The notes under the pieces were generated by a model. That model was not told where the DNA came from and did no database searches. It saw only the letters and a list, made by a program, of their open reading frames with translations. The position numbers and the translations under genes are program-made. A stretch of 64,000 nt of DNA from Neocallimastix lanati (nom. inval.) (lineage: Eukaryota; Neocallimastigomycota; Neocallimastigomycetes; Neocallimastigales; Neocallimastigaceae): the NCBI GenBank assembly GCA_016946835.1, contig JACVTC010000113.1:166001-230000 (forward strand). Direction: 5' to 3'. Positions 22,470 to 36,794 of the stretch are shown piece after piece (position 1 is the first letter of the stretch; the number at the start of each line of letters is the position of its first letter).

Positions 22470-23690
22470 ATACATTGTGGCTTATATATTAATAATAATG
22501 TATTACATTTTTAAATACATTTTACACATATTTCATATATATTTCACTTTTTCATTCCCTAGTTATACTATAATGTATAAATTTGTTTATTGATGAATAT
22601 TTGTAAATAAAATTATCTTGTTATTATTAAATTATTAGTTTTTAGTTTCTATTCTAAACTAATTTTTTTATTTTATATGAATAAAATAATTTTTACATTA
22701 TATAAATTCTTTAAATTCGATTTAAATATTACATATTTCTTAAAAATATTAATAATCTATTAGTTTCCCCCTAAAAACCAATTATTCAATATTATTACAT
22801 TATTAATACTATTAATGTTAGAATGCATTCATTTAACGTTAGGAATTACCATTGTATTAAATTTCCCTTGAATATTTGGGATGTAATATGTTATATTATT
22901 ATATGTATGGGATCTTTGATATATAATCTCCTTCATTATTACTATTAATATATATACGCGTTTGAGATATATAAACACTCGTTAAAATAATTATACTTTA
23001 AATAATATTTTTGTAGTTTAACAAAAACTATTGATTATTATATGACTACTTAAATCTTTGTAAGTAATGCATATTATTAAAATTGCATTTTGTATATTCT
23101 TGAGTTGGAAATAATTTATCACGTAGTATATTCCTTTATGTATTAATTCAGTATATTATTAATAGCCCAGAATTTATTTGTTAAAATACCAAATTTAATT
23201 TCAATTAAGAGTCTTTATAGGTGTATGAATATATATTATTTGTTCTTATATGCTTAAATATTAAATTAATATTTTTATATTTTAAGAGTTTGTTTATTTT
23301 AGATAATTCTTTTCTATCTAGCATTTTATATTTTACGCGTTTCTTCGATTTTTCAATCTTGACCATTTCATATGTTTGATAAGTTTTATTGGTCTTCCTT
23401 AAATTGACATGATGAGTAACTTTTATCATAATTTAAAATTCCAATTTATTTTTCTTAAACATAATATTGTAAATAGCAAACAATTCTTTTGCTAAAAACC
23501 TTTTTACGAGTCAGGAATTTATGATTTATAATTATGTCAACTTTATTAATATATATTTTATGATGAAGAAAATAACATTTATTGATCTAGATTAAATGTT
23601 ATTATATTTAATACATTGTGGCTTATATCTTAAATATATTACAATATGCTTCAATACATTTTAAAGTTTATTTTTAATATTCCTTTTTTT
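22470..23690. other. Interval bounded by direct copies of an ATTGTGGCT repeat; possible retroelement relic
   Basis: Two same-direction copies of a repeat beginning TACATTGTGGCTTATAT lie at about 22471-22550 and 23611-23690, and a third is at about 40478-40560. The 1.1 kb between them is less AT-biased and non-repetitive. It includes a stretch starting TGTTAGAATGCATTC near 22817 and a TATATAAACACTCG box near 22969, features reminiscent of an LTR with its promoter. An open stretch of 74 codons sits on the minus strand at 23205-23429 (basic, YEMVKIEKSKKRVKY) but matches nothing I recognise. A mobile-element relic is inference only. Confidence 0.4.
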
Positions 23691-24852
23691 TTTTTGATCA
23701 AACTAGGATTGGAGTTTGAATTTTAAAGTATATTAATTTTTTTTTTTTTTTTTTTTTTTCGTTATAAGTTAGAATATTGAATATTAAATATTAAATATCA
23801 TAATTATACAACTAATTAGATAATTTTTTTAATAAAATTTATAAATAGTTGAAAAAGTTCTTTATTAATTTAAAAAAATTCTTTTAATGAAATGAATTTC
23901 ATTATTTTGATATTATATATATTCTAATTATCATTCTTAATTTTATTTTTATTTTTATTTTTATTTTTATTTTTTTTTTTTTTTATATAAAAGAATAATA
24001 AATAAAATTGTTTCTCTATTAATATGAAGCATTTCCTTTAATGAATAGATTTCACTATTTTGTCTTTATTTATTTAAATACTAAATATACATTTTTAGAA
24101 TATCTTCCACTTTTTTTTTTAATAAGAGAATAAAAAAGGAAACTATTACATCTCAACTAACTAGCTTGGTAAATTTTACTAAATTAATTTGTTTAGGTTC
24201 TTTAATCATCGAGATTTAATTTATTTTATAATGTATTTGTAGTATATTATATATTTAAACCTTTATAATAATAATATATATTATATAAATATATTAATTA
24301 TTAAACATTAATAAATTGTTAATAAAAATTAAGTTTTATAATTTATTATTTATAATTTTAATTTTTTTTCTTAATCATTTTTTTTTTTCATTTTATATTT
24401 ATAAATAGTATTTTTAAATAATAAATAAATAAATAAATATTTAGAATATTTGAAATAAATAATAAGTAGGTATTATTAAAAATGAGAATATTTTACAAGT
24501 TATATAATAAATTTTAATTAAGGATGTTTAAATATAAAGTCATAAATGCTTATTTAGTAAAAAAATTAATAGTTTGATGGGTATGAAATATACTCATCTA
24601 GTTTTTATAGTTTAACATGAAATAAACATTAAATAAATGATAGATTAATAGATAATAAATAAATATATAGATATATAGATAAATGAGTTTATTAGTAAAT
24701 AAATATTTGATATTAATAGATATTAATATTTTTTATTATTAAATTTATAATATATTGTTTAGAATGAACATTTTAAATATTTTATTATTATATACTAATA
24801 TATATATTTTTTATTATTATATAATTAATTGTTTTATTTATTATAGCAAAAA
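23691..24852. other. Spacer upstream of Sec62
   Basis: AT-rich DNA with poly-T tracts (about 23738-23759 and 23970-23983) and ATTTTT pentamer/hexamer runs near 23943-23972. Two imperfect direct copies of a sequence like CTTTAATGAA..GATTTCA.TATTTTG lie near 23882-23912 and 24036-24062. It should contain the Sec62 promoter. No gene is seen. Confidence 0.55.
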
Positions 24853-26127
24853 ATGTCTTCAGTAAGTATTAATATGATGTATTATAAATAATAATAATAA
24901 GAATAATAAATAGAAATATTTTCCCAAAACAATTATAAAATATTTTCCTTATAAATATATTTAATTAATAAAATTAATTATAAATATGTATTATACAACA
25001 ATATATAAATATTATTAATTTTATGAATAATAGCCGGATTTCTCAAAAGTTCCAAAGGATATTATGGAAATTGCCAAATACCTTCTTTCTTCAGAATCTA
25101 AAATGAAGCCAAGAGCTGGTATTTTAAATGGTCGTCGTGTTGATTACTTTAAAGGTTAATATAGTAGATGAATAAAAGATTATTGTTCGTTATAATTAAT
25201 ATTAATTATTACATATTATAAAATTCTTTATCAAATTTATTATGTATTAAGATTAGAAAAATTATTTCTGTTATTATCATAATTAAAACGATAGATGGAA
25301 TATTCATTATTTTATATATATATATATTTTATTTTTAAATGTTTTGTTTAAATTTTATATAATTATAGTATAATATAATTTAAAAGTGATAATTGAAAAT
25401 ACACATAATAATTTAATACTTATATATTTAATTTTGAATTAATAATTCAAATATTTTCGTAAAAGATATACATGATATTTCAATGTTGATATATATTAAT
25501 AAATTTTAATTTATATATTTTTAATGTATAAAAGGAAAGGCAGCTACTCATGCTCTTATGAAAAAAGCTTATAGTAAGTCAAAGAAGAGACCAACTATCG
25601 ATAACCGTGAAAAAGCAGCAGAATATATGAAAGAATTAGTTAACTATGGTTTAATTTTACGTGTTAATCATACTCCACATTCCAAGCAATGTACTTTTAA
25701 CCAAATTCAAGACTTTAATGATGATTTCTACTTTGTATGGATTTACGAAGGTTCTCAATTAAAGACTCTTCTTTTAGGATTTGGTATATTATTAATTGTT
25801 CTTGCAGGTGTAATGTTCCAAGTCTGGCCAGCTAGATTACGTAGGGGTGCTTACTATATATTATCTGCATTGATGTGGGTAATGGTTGCTTTCTTCATTA
25901 TGGTTATCTTCCGTTTCATTCTTTACTTAGTTTCTCTTCTTGTTTGCAAGCGTTCAATATGGTTATTCCCAAATCTTTTCGCCGATGTTGGTTTTATTGA
26001 ATCCTTTGAACCACTTTGGGGCTTTGGTGATGAAGATGCTGAAGCAATGAAACAATCATCATCACAAGAATACATTAGTAGTAGTGAAGCTGAAGTTAAA
26101 CCAGAAGACTTGAAAAAAGATGAATAA
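24853..26127 (+). CDS. SEC62: Sec62, ER protein-translocation subunit
   Basis: Three exons: 24853-24861 (only MSS), 25034-25154, 25535-26127. They give 240 residues. Sec62 works with Sec63 at the Sec61 channel in post-translational import into the ER. The family pattern is visible: an N-terminal cytosolic domain (IAKYLLSSESKMKPRAGILNGRRVDYFKG), then a segment ending in FNQIQDFNDDFYFVWIYEGS. Two membrane helices follow (about residues 120-145, LLLGFGILLIVLAGVMFQVWP, and about 150-180), with the conserved WP-RLRRG loop between them. The C-terminus is cytosolic, carrying PNLFADVGFIESFEPLWGF, acidic/Ser-rich sequence and a terminal KKDE. KKxx at a cytosolic C-terminus is the classical ER-retrieval signal. 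The nine-base first exon is unusual but its donor (GTAAGT) is strong and frame is kept. Confidence 0.95.
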
Positions 26128-26620
26128 GATAAATGAAAATTTAAATAAGAAAAAAAAAATGAATAAAAAAATATATATATATTTTTTTAATTATCATTAA
26201 TAATATAGAAAAAAAAGTAATAAAAATAATAATGAATAAATATAATTTTAAATAATGATAATAGTAAATTAATAAATAAATAAATAAATAAAAATATTAA
26301 AAAATTCAATAAAATTTAATTTTTTTTTATTTAAAAAAAATACTTAATAAAATAAATAAATAAACAAATAAACAAACAAACAAACAAACAAACAAATAAT
26401 AATAATAATAATAAAATAAATAAAACAAAATTTATTTAATAAAAACTAAACCTTTAAAAATATTAATATTTCAATAACAGTAAAGGGAAAAAAAAATAAA
26501 AAAAAATTTATTAATATCAAAATATTTAAGAGATCAATAAATTAACAATAAAAAGAAAGTAGAAAAAAAGGAAAAATAAAATATAGGATATATATATTAT
26601 AATAATAATACGACTTTTTA

Positions 26621-26667
<47 letters not shown>

Positions 26668-26994
26668 AGTTATGATGGATAAATAGTTTTTAATTTTAAA
26701 ATTAAAAAATATTATATTTATTATTCTTTCTAGAAGAAAAAAAATAGTTTTTAATTATTTTAATCTTTATTTTAATTTTATTTTTTTTATTTTTTAAATT
26801 TTTTATTATTATTTTATAAATATAATAATACTTGTATAATTTTCATTTTATTTTTATATAATTTTTCAATACACTTTTTTTTTTATGACAAATAGAAACT
26901 GAACAATTAAATTTAATATTAGTTTATAAAAATAATGCTTATTTTTATTGAAAATAAGGAAAGAAAAAGCTTTAGTTTAATAGGATTAATCATT

Positions 26995-27038
<44 letters not shown>

Positions 27039-27382
27039 GAATAATTAATTTAAAATATTTAATAATATAATATTGTAATAATAATAATCATAATAAAATA
27101 TAATATAATAATTAATATGAGAGAAAAGGAAAATAAGTTTTTTTTTTTTTATTTTTTATTTTATTTTTTATTTGGTTTTATTTAATATATTTTATTTTGT
27201 TAATTTTATTTGTTTTATATCTTTTTTTTTTTTTTTTTTTTTTTTAAATATTAATGTATTTATTTATTTAAAAATTCATTCTATAGTAATATATATTTAT
27301 ATAAAATAATATAGTATTATATGTTTTAAATGTATGTGAAAATAAAAAATATGATATTTAATTTTTATATAATTACTATGTA

Positions 27383-27420
<38 letters not shown>

Positions 27421-27742
27421 AAAATTAGATATGTTTCATTTCCCTTCATTATAATTTTTATTTGATTGTGAATATATAGTATTAATAAGAAAAATTAAAA
27501 TAAAAATAGATTAATACTTATTTAATAAATATTTATTTGATGATATTATAATATGCTAATTATTTTATATTATAGTAAACTTATTTATATTAATAAATCA
27601 ATTAATATTAATATAATAATTATTAAATTAAATTATTATTATTTTATATTTTATTGATTTAATTTTATATCATTAATTGATTTATTAATAATTCTAATTT
27701 TATTTAATTTTAAATTGATTAATTCAGTAGTTTTTATAAAAC
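26128..27742. other. Convergent intergenic spacer (Sec62 and DPH7 3' ends) with long poly-A/T tracts
   Basis: It holds both 3' UTRs. Simple repeats include AAAT/AAAC runs at about 26349-26413, poly-A of about 44 bases near 26621-26664, poly-A of about 40 near 26996-27036, poly-T near 27223-27245, and (AT)n near 27386-27413. No gene is seen. Confidence 0.75.
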
Positions 27743-30305
<2,563 letters not shown>

Positions 30306-30325
30306 TTTTTTCTATTATTTTTTAT

Positions 30326-30374
<49 letters not shown>

Positions 30375-31002
30375 CAAGTTAATAAAATTATATTAACCAA
30401 TAAATGAGAATTATAAAAGAAATTTTTTTTTTTTAATTTATCAAAAAAAATATATATATGTAACTCAAAGATGATTTTATTTCGATTGATCTATTTATAT
30501 CAAACTATATCAATATTTTATTATTTTTTATATTTAAATATCCTTTTTTTTTTTTATTTCATTTCATTTATTAAATAATTATAAAATCAAATATTTTATA
30601 TCAATATTTATTATTATATAATATTTCTAAAGACAAAAATAAAAGCAAAAACAAAACAAAATAAGACTAATTATAATATATGATCAGTGTTTTTTTTTTT
30701 TTTTTTAAAAAGTCGTAAAATAAATCTATTTAAAATATTTTGTTTTTCTTTATTCAATAAATCTATTTGAAATAATTAAACATATAAATCTTAATAAGTC
30801 AATATTATTTTATATGAAATTAATATATATTATTTTTTTAAAAATAGATAATATATGATGCTCTATTATTTTATTGTATTTTTTTTTTTTATTCTATATT
30901 TTTTTTTTATTAAAATATATATATATATATATATATAATAAAATAAAATAAAATAAAATAAAATAAAAAAAAAAAAAAAAAAAAAAAAATAATAATAATA
31001 AT

Positions 31003-31037
<35 letters not shown>

Positions 31038-31365
31038 AATAAATAAATAAATAAATTATTAATTAAGAAAAAAAAATAATAAATATATAATTATTTTTTA
31101 TTAAAAAAAAAAAACTTTTTTTTTAAACTTCTTTTTAATAAATGTCATAAAATACCCTATTCTTAATTGATATTTGATATATAATTATATATCATAAATA
31201 TATAAAAAATATTGAAAATAGAAAAAAACAACCATATAAATAAACAAAAAGTAATAAAATTTTATAATTTTTTTTCTTATTTTTTTTTTGTTCGTTTGTT
31301 TGTTTTTATTATTTTTTCTTCTTTTATTTTCAATTGATTATTTTGAATATTAAAAGAATTCTAAT
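30306..31365. other. Spacer between DPH7 promoter and SLC10-like stop
   Basis: A poly-T tract of about 46 bases (30329-30374) sits directly upstream of the DPH7 ATG on its coding strand (as poly-A). (AT)n, AAAAT and AAT runs lie at about 30917-31054. No gene is seen. Confidence 0.7.
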
Positions 31366-32279
31366 TCACTTTTGAAATTCATGAGAACAATCTTTGAAAC
31401 TATCATCTTCCTCATTATTACCATGACTATGATTATGACTATGACTATTACTAAGAATATGATTGTGATTATTACTTACTATATCCTTTTCTTTTATATC
31501 ATATTTAAATATAGAGGAATAAGCTGTTTCATAGGTAAGCATCGTATCTGTACGCTGAAACAGAAAATTTTTCTTGGATGAAGTTTTAATAATAGAACTA
31601 TGATTACTATAGTTCGTGATATCATTGGTAGTAAAATTTATAAAGTCAAGTGAATCCATTGATTCATTTATCTTAATTTGATCGTTTTCTAAAGAGTTAG
31701 TATCTTTATTTTTTTTCAAGCTATTAAAATGGTTATTGTTTGAATTTATGGATTTAAACTCAACATCTTGACTTGCATGTTCAGAATCCAGTGGAGACTT
31801 TTCATTATAGGAATTCATATTAATAATAGCTTTAGATTGACTATTAATACTAGAATTACTATTGTCTTTACTTAAATCACAATATGCTTTACGTATGACA
31901 TTTGCACTATTAAAATTATCATTATGAATAGATGTTGATGGCAATGGATTCGAAGAAGATATATCCAAATTATTATTTGATAATTGTTTTTTAAATACTA
32001 ATGGTAAATATTTATTCATCATTTGTGTTATTTTCTTTTGACGAATACTATTAGTAAATCTATTTTTTGGACTATCATTGATAGCATTACTTTCTTTAGT
32101 ACTTTTATTACTGGATTTATTTCTATTATTGTCATTATTATCAGAGTTAGTTATATCAGATAAATCCTTTTCATCATTAATATAATTTTTATTAACATCT
32201 GAATTAGTTTCAATGGAAGGTTGAATTATGGTAAAGTTTCTATTATATTCATTTTTTTCAGTTATTTCCATATTTGAAG

Positions 32280-32318
<39 letters not shown>

Positions 32319-35300
32319 CATTATTATTATCATTATCATTATTTTTATTGCCATTATCATTATCATTGCTATTATTACTAGTATTATAATTATTGGATAG
32401 ATTTTTGGAATTTATTGGACTTTTATCATCACTTCTATGATAGGAATGAATACTTGATGGTTTAAGATGTGGAGAATATGCCTTTATTGGTGGAGAGGAT
32501 TCATTATTCATGTTTTGGATAAAAATAGTTGGTACATTTAAATAATCATTATTTTTAGTTGTAGGCTCAGTATATTCTTTATTATCTTTGCTATGAATAC
32601 TATGGCTTTTATTGTTAAGATGACTTTTATTATGACTATTACCATGATTATGATTATTACTGTGATTATGATTATGACCATGACTACTATTATTATTATT
32701 TAAGCTATTTAATTTATGATCCTCATAAATGCCAATATCATTATCATCGTCGTCATCATCGTCATCATCGTCATCGTCATCACCAATATCAATAATTTCA
32801 ATACCTAAATCTGAATTAGATTTATTGCTACTAGAGGAAGAGTTAGGCATTAAATGGGATGAATCATTAATATTTAAATTAAAAGTATTGACACTATTAT
32901 TTATATGTTGTTTATATATCGAAGACACTTTTAAAGTTGGTGTTAAACTATTATTATTAGTTCCAATACTTTTATTCACAGGGGATGTAGTTTCACTATG
33001 ACTTAATTGTTTATTATATGTTTTATTAAGTTTTAAATGAGTCTGGGTGAGAGTGGAGCGTGAACTGCGACTATTTATACTGCCTTTTCTAAATATTTTT
33101 TCTGAAAATGAAGTTGGTGTTGGAGAAGGTGGATATGCTAATTTTTTATTTTTCGTAGTTTTTATCATTTCAGAGGATGCCAAATTATGACTATTATTTA
33201 CATTTCTAGTATTGGTATTATTATTATTATTATTATTAATTATATTATCATTAATGTTATTGCTATTGTTATTATTGTTTTTGATTTTATTATTACTGAT
33301 ATCGTTTTCATTTATGTTATTTGGAACAAAGTTTTGTTGAATATTAATATCTGAAATATCTAAAACATTAATTGTGTCCCCTAATGATATATCATTAGAA
33401 TTAGAGCTACTGTCTTTTCCATTTTCTTTTAATGATACCATCTTTTTTTCCTTTGTTTTACCGACTGTAGCTAGATATTCTGAATTTTCAACAATAGGTT
33501 TTACCGTTGTTGGGAAAAAGAAAAACATAGCAATACCAACAATAAAACCTTCTATGACAGTCCATAAAGAGTGATGTAAAGGAACTAAGGATATCATTTG
33601 ACTACAACTTGGCGTACCTAATACTTGAATTACTACGAGAGCTAACGGTGAATTCTGTAACCCAGTATTAAAACAAATAGCTCTTACCTGCTGATTATTT
33701 AATCCAAAAGTTCTTGGGATAATAAATCCAATAATATAACTGATTATACCCATTATAATTGGCATAGAATATGTTTCCCATCGATCAATAAAAATTTGAC
33801 CGTAATTCTTAAAAGATGTAATTAAACTAGTTAAAATAATAGCAGTTGCCCATAAAGGACATCCTTTTTGTAGTCTTGAAGCCCAACAGGGCTTAAAATG
33901 CAAAACTAAACATCCCATACCCAATGGAATTATTTGTGTTGCTGTTAAAGTAAATGTTTGCCAAATCTTATCATCATCATTATTTATTATAATATTTAAA
34001 TATATATTATTATTATTATTATTAAATATTTATTGATATTGATATTATTAACTACTTTTAATTATTATTATTATCATCATCATCATTATTATTTTTTTTC
34101 ATTGGGTACTTACAGGAATATATGTTTCAATTCTAATATTCATCACTAAGCAAAATAACCATATGACAAATGGAAAAGTGAAATTACCTAATATCGCAGC
34201 TACTAAACATAATCCTACCGATAAAGCTCGGTCACCTCCCAAATAATATGTTAATACAGGAGCTATAAATGAACCCGGACTTGCAGCTACAATAATAACA
34301 CCAAGAGAAACATAATCGGATAATTTAAATATTTGTGTTAATACGTAAGCTTAATAATTGATTTAAAAATTTTATTAAAATATGAATGAATGAGTATATA
34401 TCAAACATATATAAAACATAAAATAAAATACATATATAAAATATAAATATATATAATGTGTATATATATAAATTATTTTTAATGATATATAATTATTTAT
34501 ATATTAAATTTTCAAAATTAAAATTTTTGATTTTTACCAACAAGGGGATTAATGATTAATTGACATATGTAACCACAAATGAACGGTTTTAATCTTTTCC
34601 ATTTATATAAACCTTTTAAAGTATCTAGCATATTATATAAAATATTTTTTTGACATAAATTTCATAAATTTCATAAATTTCATAAATTACATAAAATTAA
34701 TTAATTAAGAACATATTTTATATTATACTATGATATATAAAGTTTCAACAAAAATAATAATTGTTTTTCTTTTTACATATATAATATATTATTATATAAA
34801 CCTACTTCCTGAAAAGGATATCCCCATGGAAAACATGAATAATACCACCCATAAAATTAAACAAATATTTAACGTTCCAATATTTGAAGAAGTTGCTCTT
34901 AATTCCAATGAATTACTTAAGGATTTATCTAATAATAATCTTCCGTTATTTTCAATTGTATTAATTTGTAAAATGCCTTTACTTTCATTAATAATTTCTA
35001 AATCAGTATCAATAATAAATTTAAGTTTTGAGTTTCCATGATCCTTTAAAGTTTTCACTGTAAAATGCTGGGTTAAATTATAATTATTTTCAAGTAATGT
35101 TACTGTATTATTTGTTGAAGTCACAGAATAATAAGCATTTTTATAAAAAATATATTCTGGTTGAATTTCAAAAAGATCGGGTTTATCATTAACAAAAGTA
35201 ATATTTATATATGATGATGGAGGATTACTCAAAATCAAGTCAAATTTAACATCATAATCTTGCTCAGAGAGAAAAATTCTATTTTGTTCTAAGCATTGTG

Positions 35301-35329
35301 ATTGAAGTGTCAATTCTTTTTTATTTAGG

Positions 35330-35420
<91 letters not shown>

Positions 35421-36522
35421 TTTTTTTATTATGATACAATTAATAAATATAATAATTTTTTTAGTAATAACATTCAAAAAAAAAAAAAAAAAAAAGTGTT
35501 AAGAACTTCAATTCAATAATATATTAAAATTATACTTCATATATGGTTCCATAAATGATTTAATTATTCTACTCTATTTATTTATTTATTTATTAAAACT
35601 ATTTACCAATGTCTTCTTTAATAATGGTTTTATCAATAATAATACCATTATTATAATCTTTTTCAGTATTGACAACACTATTTATATCATTTGAGACATT
35701 TTCTGATTTTACCGCGGGTAAATTAAAAAAAGGAAGTAATATAATTAATGGGTTATAATTAAAAAATTTATTTAAAAATATATTTGATAAAAATGATATA
35801 TTATTTATGGTATTTAAAATGTTTTTATTAATTGAAGCAAAATATTTATCTTTTATATAATTTGAATTTTTATTGATGATTTCATAAGATATTGGTTTTT
35901 GACAATTTATTATCAATAACAAAGTCATAAACATTAATTTTAAATTTCTTTTTTTGGAATGCTTTGATTTTATTATTATTAATATTAATATTATACAAAA
36001 CAATAATGGTAGTTGTAGTTTTAATATTGAAATGAAAAATGTTAAACAATTTATTATGCAACTAGTAATATATTGTATACAATTTATTATACATATTAAT
36101 GGAATTTTTGTGGAACTACTTAAAATTTTTGTTTGTATTAAAAAGCAAGGGCTTATTAAATAGTAGAATATATTTTTATTTATTGATGAAATAGGTATTA
36201 AGTATTTAAATTTATATAAAAAGAGTAAAAAAAATGCATTACAAAAGATTACTATAATTAATTTAAATTTTTCTTCTAATATAACTTTCGTCTTATTCCT
36301 TTTTTTATTTTCCTTTGAAATTTTGATTTCTTTACTTGATATTATTTTCTGTGTAAGTAAACTATATATGAAAATTATATTTAATCCAATTAAAGTAGTA
36401 TATCTTATTAGAAGTATTGGTTTCAAAATTTGGGTCAAAAATATTAAAAGCATTATTATTTTTATATTCTTTATTAAATAAGGCAATAATATTTTTTTTG
36501 AATATTTATTTATAATTGTCAT
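31366..36522 (-). CDS. SLC10/SBF-type (bile acid:sodium symporter-like) transporter with extra N-terminal membrane region and long polar tail
   Basis: Five exons: 35607-36522, 34806-35315, 34538-34624, 34114-34349, 31366-33966. They give 1449 residues. Residues about 455-745 are the SBF core: FMFSMGISF, LKPFICGYICQLIINPLVG, a LGVIIVAASPGSFIAPVLTYY stretch, LGNFTFPF, TQIIPLGMGCLVLHF and a FNTGLQNSPLALVV helix matching the family's ETGxQN site, with Glu replaced by Asn. Before the core, about 140 residues form a soluble luminal/extracellular-looking domain (FVNDKPDLFEIQPEYIF), as in SLC10A3-like proteins. Exon 1 (305 residues) adds five or six hydrophobic helices that I cannot assign; the join is phase-consistent, but exon 1 could be a separate gene. 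The cytosolic tail (about 700 residues) is Asn/Ser-rich, with a 13-Asp run and two His-rich patches (HGHNHNHSNNHNHG; SHSHNHSHG). Substrate is not predictable from sequence. Confidence 0.75.
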
Positions 36523-36762
36523 ATTTGTATTTTTTTTTTTTTTTTTTTTTTTAATATTTATTTATGTTTTAAATGTATTATACATTAAAATAAATACATA
36601 ATATATATTATGAATACTTTTTTTCTTTTTTATTTTAATTATTTTACTTTTTATTTATTTTATTTTATTTTTTTTATTATTTTTAATTTATTTGTCTATT
36701 TCAATCCATTAAAAAATGATTACAAATTATTCTTATATATATTTATTTTGAAAAATTCGAGC

Positions 36763-36794
<32 letters not shown>

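Noticed and set aside
21372-22475. Several small frames with FIL/YLF repeats
   Set aside because: Produced by AAAAT and AAAT simple repeats.
34730-35041. Plus-strand open frame of 103 codons
   Set aside because: Antisense to the SLC10-like exon at 34806-35315, which has the better-supported protein.
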